Origin: Diphasiastrum complanatum
Taxonomy: Eukaryota > Streptophyta > Lycopodiopsida > Lycopodiales > Lycopodiaceae
Assembly: GCA_029204225.1 (NCBI GenBank)
Contig: MU833179.1
Coordinates: forward strand, 1 to 60,033
Direction of reading: 5' to 3'
Length of the DNA stretch: 60,033 nucleotides
Of the stretch, positions 49,679-60,033 are shown piece after piece. The stretch's first letter is position 1; each line of letters opens with the position of its first letter. A program made the translations under genes and the position numbers. The notes under the pieces are model-generated. The model was not told the DNA's origin. It saw nothing but the letters and a program-made list of their open reading frames with translations, and did not search any database.

Positions 49679-52600
49679 CCAAGGCCTTATTTTGCAGATG
49701 AAGACTTGAAGCTGTTTTCAGGACTTTCCTCTTTGGCAAGGGCTCAAGTATCTCGACGTCCTCATGCAGGTATCTGTTCTCTGAGATGATGCATGTCCTC
49801 AGAGTAGGTCCTCAGAGTAGAAAGCTTTTAATCTCATATTTAAGATGCTCTTATTTTTAACATTTATTTTCTACTCCTTGCCTGGTATTTACTTCTTTAG
49901 AAAGGTATTTTTCATAGGATGTTGCCCGAATCATATGCATGGCTATCCCATGAATGCAATTTGCTTAAAGAGAATATGCTATTGGTAAAACATGTTAGGA
50001 TCGATTGTTTCCATTCATTACTTGCACTAGCATCAATATTTACAACCTATTTTAACCACAGAAAGGCATAGCCAAGTTTGGAGCACTAAGGCTCCAAAGT
50101 GTCCCTTTTCTGCAGCAATGGGGACTCGAGCCCAGATCTTCGTGGACACAGTAACAGCTCTTATCCGGCTCGGCTATTGCAGGTGATGCCAGGACCTTCA
50201 AAACTTGGGTTCCATGATTCTTCTATGACAGTTGATGGTTCCTCCGAATATATGGAAATTTATGTCCTCGTTTTCATATTAAGAAGCAGTTCCTGTTGGA
50301 ACATCTTTAGTGACTTTGAATGAACCTCTAAGTAGGGCCAACAAACAATAGCTTAACTAAGGAAATCACAATGTTGAAAGGATGGTGCCTTTGGCCCAAG
50401 CCATAATATTTAATGTCAATCAGCTAAAAAATCTGCATGGCTGAATAAAGATCTACATGTCAATGACTGAAATAAAATTCTTTTGTTTTTCTTGACAGAA
50501 ATAAAATCTTGACGTGGGGTCCAAGAGCCATACAAGTTCATGTGGGAATCTTGTAAACTCTAACCCCTCAGAAACACTGTCCTCAATGACTGTTATCAGT
50601 TGGAAAGACAAGCAGTGTAACAAACTATAGTGTAAAATGCTGTGTATTATCCCAGTGTACTGCTGCAATTAGTGCTAGAGATGAAGACAGAAACTCCAAC
50701 TTGACAGCTGTACCAATGAGTGCATGAGTGCTGTAAAATGTTGAAACAATCATATAGGAGTAGAACTGTTGACTGTAGCCTGTCAGCCATGATGTCTTAT
50801 GAAGACATTGGTATCTATCGGATGATGCGAGTACACAACATAAGACCTCAGCTGGATACAAATTGTGACTATGCAACTCAGATAGATAAAAATCATAAAA
50901 GTGAGCAATACCACTTCTCTATCACATATGAGAAGTTGCAAATGAGAGACTGGACAGCTATGCATAGCAATGTGGAAATAATACACTACTAGAGCCCATG
51001 AAATGATGTCATAAAGGAAGATCAGTACTGCACAATATGAACATACATATCCCCAAACAGTAGCTTTGATGAAAGTTGTTAAAAGATTTTTTTATCAACG
51101 AAGAGTACATATTAACTCTGTAGTGGCCCTACACTATATCTTCCTAGCAGAATCGTTCATGGATAACTTGGCTTGCATGCATGCAAACAAATAGAGTGAA
51201 ATGTAGATGGTTTAGCACACAAATGCCCAATGAAGCACTATAACCACTGTTTCACCCTAAACCCTAAACTTGGAAAAGAGAACAATCATAGATTTGACAG
51301 AAACATGGCTACGTCCTTTTTGCTTGTGCAACAACTTTTGAGATTGAATTATCAAAGGACAGCTGCTCAGTACATGTTCAACTGTGACGAGAAGCAATTT
51401 GATGTTACCTTTCACGTTTATGTAGAAACTTTTGATGGAGGATTTGCTGCAGAGTAGGTACAAATTCGGAAATGAAGTGAATTGACATGAGGTGTGATTT
51501 TTTTATGAAGAAACTTTTGTTTGTATAGGTCCACAGCTGTAAATACCCTGGCCTTATTTAGATGTGGACATTTGTGATTGTTGTAATTAGCTCTGTATTT
51601 GTTTTTGTCATGGTTATCAACAAATCGTGCTCTTTGTTACCAAGCTCAAGTGATTCACTAATGGCCTGAATTGAAAACTTTGTTGATCTAGGTTCTGCAG
51701 CATCCATTCAATGGGCCAAATGGTTATACTAAGAAATGGCAGGGAGAGGAGCATATAGGTGCTCCTGCTATTTTAACGATAATCTGCGCGAGAATCTGCA
51801 GGAGGCCTGAATCGATCTGAACTAAGAATGAGAAGATCGTCAAGGCAAGGTGTGAGGTTTGACCAAGCATTCAACTCTGTATCTGTATATCCTTGTGGCT
51901 GGATGAAGACAAGCGTGAGCAAATGGAAAGACCGATCCTTTCACGAGGTTTTTTGAACACCGCATGTAGGTACTAAGTTACTAGTGACCAAATGTTGGGA
52001 TAGAGGAAATAACACAAAATTTCATTGTGTACTACTGCTGTATTCCAATCTACAGCTTTCCCTCGATTTCTTCATAGTTTATAGGGACACTTTCCATTCT
52101 ACATTCTTCGATTATTCATGTTAAGCAAAGTCCTTATGTATTGTAAAAACTGCTCCTAATAATCAGAGATAATTGAACATTTTTTTAAGCAAGTAGAGTT
52201 TTTCTTGTTGAAATCTGTCAAATGAATAAGAATACATATTTCGAATGATTTTATTAACTCAATAGAAAGATGTATTTTGGATAAGCTAGAGGAATCTTTC
52301 AGTTTTGGTCCCATATGATTTACTTTTTACGTTGATTGCCGTTTTAAATTAATCTTTTGATGCTAATCCCATATGTTGCTGAGATGACTTAAATACCAAC
52401 TCATGAAGAAGCTAGTAAAACATAACAGTTCTTTTCGTGCAATCAGCTTGAACTGTCCCATATTTTTTTCTAGACTCCTGGTCTCCTTAGCATTGATAGT
52501 TGAAAGTCTTTCCAGTCTTTGTCTTCAGATGACTCCAGTGTTGGTTATCATAACAAGGATAGTTGATAGTTTCTTGGTTTGATAGCCGGAGCTAAAAAGG

Positions 52601-53584
52601 CAAAGGAAAAGCATCACTAGAGAAGGCTACATTCTGTGTGCTAGGACTTTCTAGAATTTGATATTTGATCTCGTAGTTTAGCTACTGTAACTTACTGAAA
52701 GTTGGTAGTCATGTCAGCAGCCTCTAGCAGGGTTTGCACTGTTGCTGCTGGTTTTTGAGTGTTTCTGTACCAGATCTTGCCAGAGCATTGAAAACAAAAT
52801 ATGATAAGGTCAAAAGCCACATAGGTGATGGTTCTTAGACAAAGGGAGCTTAATTGTAGCTTGGGGAGGCAGTGCCAGCCCCTTGGTCCTGTGCAAGTAG
52901 CCAGAAGTGAGCCTAGCATGGCTCTTATTCATTGAAAAAGTTTAACTACCCTGATTTAAAACATTTGAATTTCATACTTCGCTCGTTTGCATGCCAGCTC
53001 TCAATCATGCTGTATCTACAAGTTTCACAATTGCCATGGGCATGTCAGCAAGTGAGCTGAAACTCTGTAAAATAACCTGCGGGCTGACATCCCAACGGCA
53101 GCTGAAGGCCTTAGATGTCCTATGAATCTGCACAAGAGGAAATATAACTTAAATGTTGGGGAGAGGCAAGAGGGTCTCAACGACAAGGCTAGAGACAAGT
53201 GTAAGAGATTTCAGAATTATTTTTGTTGTAAGCTGGTTGCAACCAATATTATAATCATTATGTGCCCTTCGATCAACTTATCTTTTATCGAAAGACCCAA
53301 ATTTGTCCTTAAGCATGAGAATTGTCTGTTTCTAGTTTTCTTTATGCTACAAAGTTCTCTCAGAAGCTTTTGAATTATCTTTCTTCAACTTACAAAAAGT
53401 TTGAGATAACTAATGCTTCTTGGCTTGTGCATGTTTAGGATCCTGAGGCCTCATCTAAAAGAGTTAAATAGCTATTTTTGTACCCTTTGTGATGATTCTA
53501 ACTTCATGCATGCATGTAAAAGTTCTGAACCTAGTTTCAATTTCAATAAAACAGATTGTAGGTCTCTTCAAATGTTCTGAATTC

Positions 53585-53590
<6 letters not shown>
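49679..53590. other. 3' flank of the 41-kb gene, no accepted gene
   Basis: Short frames only. 50116-50180 is flanked by CAG and GTGATG and has an open reading (MGTRAQIFVDTVTALIRLGY), so it could be an orphan exon. 51690-51800 has another coding-looking stretch (HPFNGPNGYTKKWQGEEH). Neither can be tied to a gene. CCTAAACCCTAAACT occurs at 51258-51272. Confidence 0.35.
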
Positions 53591-53635
<45 letters not shown>

Positions 53636-53638
53636 ACG

Positions 53639-53673
<35 letters not shown>
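53591..53673. repeat. Compound (CT)n(CA)n microsatellite
   Basis: CT tract to about 53629, a short mixed stretch, then CA to 53673. Confidence 0.96.
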
Positions 53674-53676
<3 letters not shown>

Positions 53677-54281
53677 TATCAAAAAGGTTTTCCTAATGCT
53701 TCCTATAGTGTAGCTTGTTTCTACCTTATGCTGGTTCAGCCTGGTTGTATAGAATCCTGTTGCCTTTGAGATTGTTAATCTAGTTGATACATGCTCTTCT
53801 TATTAACATTGTGATGCTCAATTTTGTTAACATGCGCTGCGCATTAGTTCTAAACAATTATCGTATCTCACTATTTCTTGCATTGGATGACCTCACTTAA
53901 AGTTTTAGAAGCCACTTTATTCTTTCACTGTGTAATTCGATTCTAAGATCAATTTTGACCTTGCTCTTGCTTGGACATACCTTATAGATACTGCACAGTG
54001 CTGACTTATATGAATTATTGATTCTGCCTTTTCCCAAACTCGCATCCATTGAGAGTTGGGTAATAGACTAGTTTAGTGGAGATGTGACCAAACATCCTTT
54101 GATAGGCTAATGAACGAAAACTGTTACAGCTCCTATGTCTCTAGTAGTGGATCCAATTGCACCATTTGCGTTGGAAGATGCTTGCAACATGGTGGTAGGT
54201 GTCGTTTTGTGCCATAGTGGTCCTCATGTAAGCTTTCAAAGCACATGATTTGGGGATGACATGATTGCAGATAGGTATTGG

Positions 54282-54876
54282 TTCGCGTTCAGAAACGCGT
54301 TTCTGAAAATTCAAAAAAATTCCAGAAACATTTTTTTTTAATTTTAATTTTTGGTTTTTTTTTGGGCAATATGGGTATAAGATGAAAGCTCTAATTAAGA
54401 GCATCATTACTGTGTAGTTTGCCGACTGTTTCGGGTGCAGGATGGTCCAGTTCAGGTGCCTTAATCCATGTTGGGTTCTGTGAAGGATAAAAATTCAAAA
54501 CTAACCTCTAGCCTGTTCGTTACGATCACAGATGGTCCCAGTAAGTGTGTTTTCGCTCAGGGAGTAGGAAGGCCAAATCATGAACAGGCCTTACCCGGAC
54601 CCTTGTTTCTCAGGGGGCTACTGCCCCCCGAACCCCCTGACATTTATTGAAAACGAGAGCAAATAATAACCAAATAGCTACTGAAAATAAGATCTGTTTG
54701 TGCCCCATCTACTGCACTTTCGAGAGGCAAAACGTTGGTTTGACCATTGATCCCCTAAAAAAATTTCAGCCATAAGCTATTTTTCCCAAAAAAAAAAAAA
54801 CAATTTTGGTACGATTCTGGTCTGAGAAACGCGGTTTCCGAAACGTGTCTCCTCAGAAACGCGTTTTCGTGCATCT
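54282..54876. mobile_element. MITE-like non-autonomous element with CAGAAACGCGTTTCTG ends
   Basis: The left end has the perfect 16-bp palindrome CAGAAACGCGTTTCTG (54290-54305); the right end has GAAACGCGGTTTCCGAAACG and TCAGAAACGCGTTTTCG (54826-54872). Flanks carry similar words (GATAGGTAT left, GATAGAGGTAT right), a possible target duplication. The interior holds poly-T/poly-A runs and CCCCCCGAACCCCCTGAC; no coding potential. Confidence 0.55.
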
Positions 54877-55514
54877 ATGGATAGAGGTATGAAACAATAT
54901 GTTGTGAAGGACAAAACCCCTGAAGTATGATGCATTGCTTGTTGCTTGTTCATTGAAATTTGAGTGTGATTGAGACAAGTATGCTCTAGAAGAATTTCAC
55001 AAAGGAGTATAATTGGAAATGAGATTTACGAGATGCTTTTGATAGTTTATTAATAAGATCGTATCATTGTTCAATGAATCATGCCACCCATGTCGCAAAT
55101 TGGTTAAGTTCACTTACTCTAAATAAAAGGACAAGGGCGTGAATTAAGTTTTAATCTTATCAATTCACATTTATAGAATAGCTTTGACTAACCTTATAAA
55201 CTTTCACTGACTACTTTAACATACTGGTGGTTTTTTGTATATTGGCCAAAAGCTGATACTTTTAGGGTCAAAATATTACGTCTTCTTTTCTCTGAAGAAG
55301 AGATTTGCATTTGGCCCGATTGTCTCCATGCATTAATTTGTGCAGCATTATAAGCTGAAGCTTTAATTGTAAACATAATACATTGTTGGCACAAGTATGT
55401 AATGTCTCTAACTATGTGTGAAGCAGAGGTCTAGCATAATAGATTTTTTTGGCCCTTGTGATATAGCTTCAATGAAGCAAAATTAGATGAAAGATCTGGT
55501 ATTCCTTGAGGACT

Positions 55515-55600
55515 TGCCACATCAATTCAAATTTTGAACAAGCTTGAACTTGTAGGTTGCCACATCAATTCAAATGTTGAACAAGCTTGAACTTCTAGGT
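55515..55600. repeat. 43-bp tandem repeat, two units
   Basis: Unit starts TGCCACATCAATTCAAAT at 55515 and again at 55558, differing at a few positions. Confidence 0.95.
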
Positions 55601-56184
55601 TGGCCTCTCATTTGTTGGCAACCACAAGAGCCTTTTTCAGTAAAGAGTTGTTTTCTATATACAGAAGACCCTCTAAAAGAAAAGAAATGTAAGTTTCAAA
55701 GTGAACCTTTGTCGATGCCATGAAATTAGAAGGGCTTCAGACCAGAAAGTCTTATTAATGCTCTATAATGAAGTTGAACCCGTAAGACGATAATCTAGCC
55801 ACCACCTCATAATAGGTATCTAAAGGGAAAAAGGTGTTCTAGTCATCACATTAAAATTTATATATACACACTTATATAAACTGCAATGTAATAATTCGTG
55901 CTAGTAGCTAATATACAAATATACAATATAATGATAGTGCATTGAAGGAGGCCATATGCAAGTTGAACAAATTATGACAACATGACAAAAGTGAGTTTTT
56001 TTCAATGATCACTTGAGGCCTCCTATATTGAGGTACTTAAAATTGAATTTAGTGACGTGATTAAAAATTTTTTACTCCTGGAATTCATGTGTCATGGGTT
56101 CAAGGCCACTATAAATATTATCACTCATGAAACTTGTCTAAATTAGCAAAATTTTCTTAGAAGCATTGATGATTTTTGCACCTT

Positions 56185-57450
56185 ATTGGCAAAATGAAAA
56201 TGAAGATGAGAAGTAGGAAGGATGCAATTGCTATGTCAATACGATACAATCAAGAGTCATGCGTAGGCAGTAGATTGTCCCTTGAATGGCAACCTTCACA
56301 TATTCTATGTACAATGAAAAACAAGAAACGAACCATTCATAATGAGAATACTATTTAAGAAACTATGTTGCATACATAGGTTACATTCCTTAATTTGAGA
56401 GTAAATAAGGTTAGAGAGTTAAAATGTTGAATGACTTTAGAAGTTGATCTAAGATTCTAAACATACCTTCTAAGAGTGTTGGTTGCCCATGCAAGAAGAG
56501 GATTTTGTTGCTTCATAACGAAAAGAAGTATGCTATAAAAATTCCACACCAAACAACCAATTGAACCTTGGTTTGGATTAACATCGATAAATCCTCCCTC
56601 ATAGAAAAATTCTCCTTTTTATACACATTGAGATTATGTCATTAAAATCCCCTTTTTTAATGCCCTACTCATGGAAAACTTTATCCTACTCTAATACCTT
56701 TTAGAAGCTATAACAAAATTTTAAATCAAGAGTTTGAAGCTAATCAAAGCTGATGTTTGGAGCATAATCTTGCTTCTATTTATTGCAAGCATTAGTCTAT
56801 TGTTTTGCAAAATGACCAGCCAAGTGCAATAATTGCACTTATAAATTAGTTCTCTTTCCTCTTGTTTTTGATTAAAGTTCTCCCACGCTTGATAGGAAAA
56901 ATTGGTTCATGCCTATCAGGTGCCTCTTTGAGACATTATTTCTGTAGTTCTTCTTTAAAAGCCATTGCCTTGATGCTTTTGGCAGCAACTTTTTTCTCTT
57001 AATTGTAGATTCTTTCGTGACCATCCAACTTTTTTGTTGCACTGCACTTCAGGACCAATTAATATAATGACTAGCTTCTTGGAGCAGTGTGGGTGGCAAA
57101 CACGTGCCCATAACCTTTGTTGGCAAAATGAAAATGAAGACTACAAACAAAAAGAATGTAGTTGCTACGTGCCAATAAGATAGAATGATGCATAGACAAT
57201 AGGTCGTGCCTTGAATGGCAAGACAATGAAAAACAAGAACATAAACAATTTATAATGTGCAAACTACTTAAGAAACTATGCTGTGTACACAGGATAAAAT
57301 TATTTATTGAAGAGTAAACAAGACTACATAGTCGAAATGATGAACTAGTACAGAAGTTGAACTAAGGTTCTAAATGCACCTTCTAAGAGTGTTGGCTGCA
57401 CATGCAAGAAGAGATAAAATCGCATTGCCTCACAATCAAAAGAAGTATGT
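56185..57450. repeat. Pair of ~330-bp direct repeats
   Basis: 56187-56520 and about 57120-57450 align over most of their length: TTGGCAAAATGAAAATGAAGA, CTTGAATGGCAA, ACAATGAAAAACAAGAA, and CTTCTAAGAGTGTTGG followed by CATGCAAGAAGAG. Old segmental duplication of non-coding DNA or two copies of one repeat. Confidence 0.85.
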
Positions 57451-57857
57451 TGCAAAAACTCCACACCTTCAACCATCTTCATTCTAGGTCATGTGGATTG
57501 TTGATGTGGTCCCCTAGTTTGACATAACACTATCATACCTTAGTAGTAGTAGGTGTAGAAGTCATTGCCAGCTCAACATTAGTAGGTGGAGGAATGTCAA
57601 CAGACTTGATAGTAGCATATGTGACATGAAACTTATTTTCTATCCTACCAATTATACATTCTTGAAGTTCAGCCTAGTAGTTGACTTGAGTGGGCAAGCT
57701 CTGTCCCTACCAATATTGTTGTGGGCATTCCATCACACACTATATTGATGTTTTGAATGCCATCATTTTCAACCATAACGATATGTGTGATAACAATGTG
57801 GTAGTTAGCATCCTATAGCTCTTGTGCCTCAATAAACTATTTAAGTCAATTTTGCGA

Positions 57858-57860
<3 letters not shown>

Positions 57861-57910
<50 letters not shown>

Positions 57911-57913
57911 CTC

Positions 57914-57974
<61 letters not shown>

Positions 57975-57999
57975 ATCTCTCTCTCTCTCTCTCTCTCTC
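57861..57999. repeat. Interrupted (CT)n microsatellite
   Basis: About 139 bp of CT interrupted by TCATCTT-like words. Confidence 0.97.
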
Positions 58000-58719
58000 T
58001 TATGAACCTTGTACATGCATTTAAATTTTCTATATCATGACATTGTTGCTAGATGAATTCAGCCAAAGCTAGGAATGGGTTGTCGAAGCTAAACAAGAGA
58101 CACCTTAGACTAGTAGGAAACTACCTAGCTAAAGAAGATAATCACTAGGGGAAAGTCAATTGGCTCGAGTACAAGAATCATAACTTTCACACAAGAAGCC
58201 ATAATAACCACATCAAAATCAGTGTTTGACCAAATTTGGATGTTTATATCTTGGTTTCAACCTTTGACCTTTCTCTTAGAAACATGTCGTGCTCATCGAG
58301 TGAGCTACAAAATGCATGATTAGTGCACTGAATGATATAAATACCAGGTTGGATGCAAGTCAAGTAAGTCTAAAAAACTTGTTGCTACCCCAATAACATT
58401 TGTTACCATCATATTTCATTTATCATGTTCCTTTGAGACTCTCAAAAGACCAACCTTCTTGGCGTTTGCTTGTAGCAACAAATTTTAAGCTTGAATCTAG
58501 GTAGAGCAAAGTATTGCTACAAGCACAAATTGGCAATGCTTTTTATAATTGTATTGTATATGGTGTACATTTGTACACTTTGCCTCAATGTATTCATAGT
58601 AAGGGCTGAAATTGAGCTGGGTATTGAAAAAAATTGATGCCACAATGTTGTTAGGCTCAAACCTTGCCCAATGCAGCATTGACATCTTGGAGCCAACTAC
58701 TGCCACTTTATATACAGTG

Positions 58720-59040
58720 TATGTTTGTGCATGAACATGCTAGTACAAGTAATCTTAAAAAACAATCACCAAGAAAAAATCTTCAAGTACTTCTAAATAT
58801 TCTTTCTTAGAGTAAATTAGCATTATTATGATGAATACATATTTGTGCAAGAAAATGCAAGTACAATTAATTTTCTTTAAAAGAAATGTCAAGGTACAGC
58901 TCATATTCTTTCTTCCATTAAGTTTGCATTATTATGATGTATGTAATCTATACATGCAAATGCTAGTACAAGTAACTCCCAAAAAAAATAAAAGTCCCAA
59001 GAAAGAATCTCAATATTCTATCTTTGAGTAAGTTTGCATA
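58720..59040. repeat. Degenerate ~110-bp tandem repeat, about three units
   Basis: The order ATGCTAGTACAAGTAA, then AAGAAA..TCTCAA, then TTTCTTxxAGTAAxTTxGCATTATTATGAT recurs roughly at 58737, 58852 and 58961. Confidence 0.8.
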
Positions 59041-59120
59041 ATTATGATTTGAGTGATATATGAAACCTAAAATTAATGTGTTTTTTATAAAATATAAAAT
59101 ACATCACGTACAATCTATTA

Positions 59121-59123
<3 letters not shown>

Positions 59124-59171
<48 letters not shown>
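59124..59171. repeat. (CT)n microsatellite
   Basis: About 48 bp of CT dinucleotides. Confidence 0.97.
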
Positions 59172-59177
<6 letters not shown>

Positions 59178-59340
59178 CTAGTACATATTTTTAAGCAAAA
59201 CTAGTATGTTTTTTTCTCTCTTGTTGATCTAGTAAATTTTTTTCAAGCAAAAATCATTGGTCCTCAAGCAAAACTAGTACATTGTTTTCGTCTCTTGTTG
59301 ATCGAGTACATTTTTTTCAAGCAAAACTAGTTGTCCTCTA
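59172..59340. repeat. Short tandem repeats around AAGCAAAACTAGT
   Basis: AAGCAAAACTAGT or close forms occur at 59193, 59264 and 59320, with TCTTGTTGATCTAGTA-like text between them. Confidence 0.85.
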
Positions 59341-60033
59341 AGAATATGAAATGTGTGAGGAAGAACATGCTTTTACTCCCATGTAGAGAGTTGAGGATGT
59401 GATGTAATACCAACCAACTTTGATTGCCTTTATCTTACTATTGATTCAATGTTTTTCTATCCTCTTTCTTGTGACTTTGTCTGTCCAACATAACCTTTAT
59501 ACAAGATTCAGTTGAGGTTTGAAGCAGTTACTTTTCACACTCCAATGCCTAGATATCCTACTGCTTTATGCATTTTTTATTACCCAAATCTTCAAGTGAA
59601 GTTTAGCATCCATTCTTCACCTTGAAGGGCATTGCAAGCTGAGGTTTTCAAATCCATGTTCTCTCACCTGGCATTGAAAGCCAAAGTGGCCCATGCAAGG
59701 CAGTTAGGCTTTCATTTAGCCAGGCAGTAGAAAGCTTGAGTTGGGCTGCCTGCATAGCTCGAATGCAACAAGGACTATCGCCATCGCCAAAAACCTGTAA
59801 ATTGTCAATACTACACACAATTTGCTGTAGCAGTCTTGTCTTTATGTGATCTCTGCCTTCGTCGGGCTAATCTATGGGTTTGTGGCTGTCTCTCACACTC
59901 ATTGGTGTGTGTAGATCCAATGAGACGGACGCTAGTTGTAGGCATAACTACATAGCTTACTCATATGATTGTTTTATCTTCAGAACCCAGTGTAGCTTAC
60001 TGATATAAAGGTTTTATCCTCAGAACCCAATAT
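59341..60033. other. Window end, no gene seen
   Basis: No supported frame. The last 90 bases contain a two-unit ~51-bp repeat (TTTTATCTTCAGAACCCAGT and TTTTATCCTCAGAACCCAAT). Confidence 0.5.

Noticed and set aside
50116-50180. Additional 3' exon of the 41-kb gene
   Set aside because: Bounded by AG and GT but the gene already ends with a stop at 49678, and no downstream exon joins in phase.

Overview
This window is nuclear DNA of a land plant. It has an intron-containing TRICHOME BIREFRINGENCE-LIKE (TBL/PMR5-type) gene, a second spliced host gene, and plant-type Ty1-copia, CACTA, Helitron, LINE and BED-finger remnants, with many long CT/GA microsatellites. The wide spacing, heavy load of decayed transposons and repeat types suggest a large genome such as that of a fern or other non-seed plant, but this is inference. 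I saw no tRNA, rRNA or CRISPR.

Layout. 1-1.9 kb is a degraded CACTA transposase tail. 2.5-3.0 kb is a solo-LTR-like copia piece with a perfect initiator-Met tRNA primer-binding site. 3.2-9.0 kb is one copia element (A) whose 5' LTR and gag lie inverted relative to its protease, RT and RNase H; both inversion edges carry clusters of a 17-bp palindrome. 9.0-11.4 kb is a second decayed copia element (B). 14.8-17.2 kb is an intact four-exon TBL gene; 29.1-31.3 kb is its decayed duplicate. 33.5-34.6 kb holds a third copia remnant (C) and 34.8-36.3 kb a Helitron Rep/helicase N-terminal remnant. 41.2-49.7 kb is a spliced host gene of unknown function, with BED-finger and LINE-endonuclease fragments in its large intron and an apparent frameshift near 48.24 kb. 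50-60 kb is mostly non-coding, with tandem repeats, microsatellites and one MITE-like unit.

The most unusual region is 20.4-27.1 kb, an AT-rich insertion with a distinct make-up. On the minus strand is a broken gene joining a ParB-like domain to a class-beta (N4/N6-type) DNA methylase AdoMet-binding domain. On the plus strand, divergently, is a DUF7869-type protein, possibly a transposase-like nuclease. Between them lies an array of about 12 copies of a ~21-bp palindrome, partly arranged as a ~145-bp-arm inverted repeat. The flank of the TBL duplicate at 32.0-32.2 kb looks like the uninterrupted form of the insertion site, so the element borders can be estimated. A ParB-type protein beside a palindrome array recalls ParB-parS, and a palindrome array between divergent genes could equally be a transposase or regulator site; both are hypotheses. 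The copy is inactivated by point changes, nearly all C-to-T or G-to-A.
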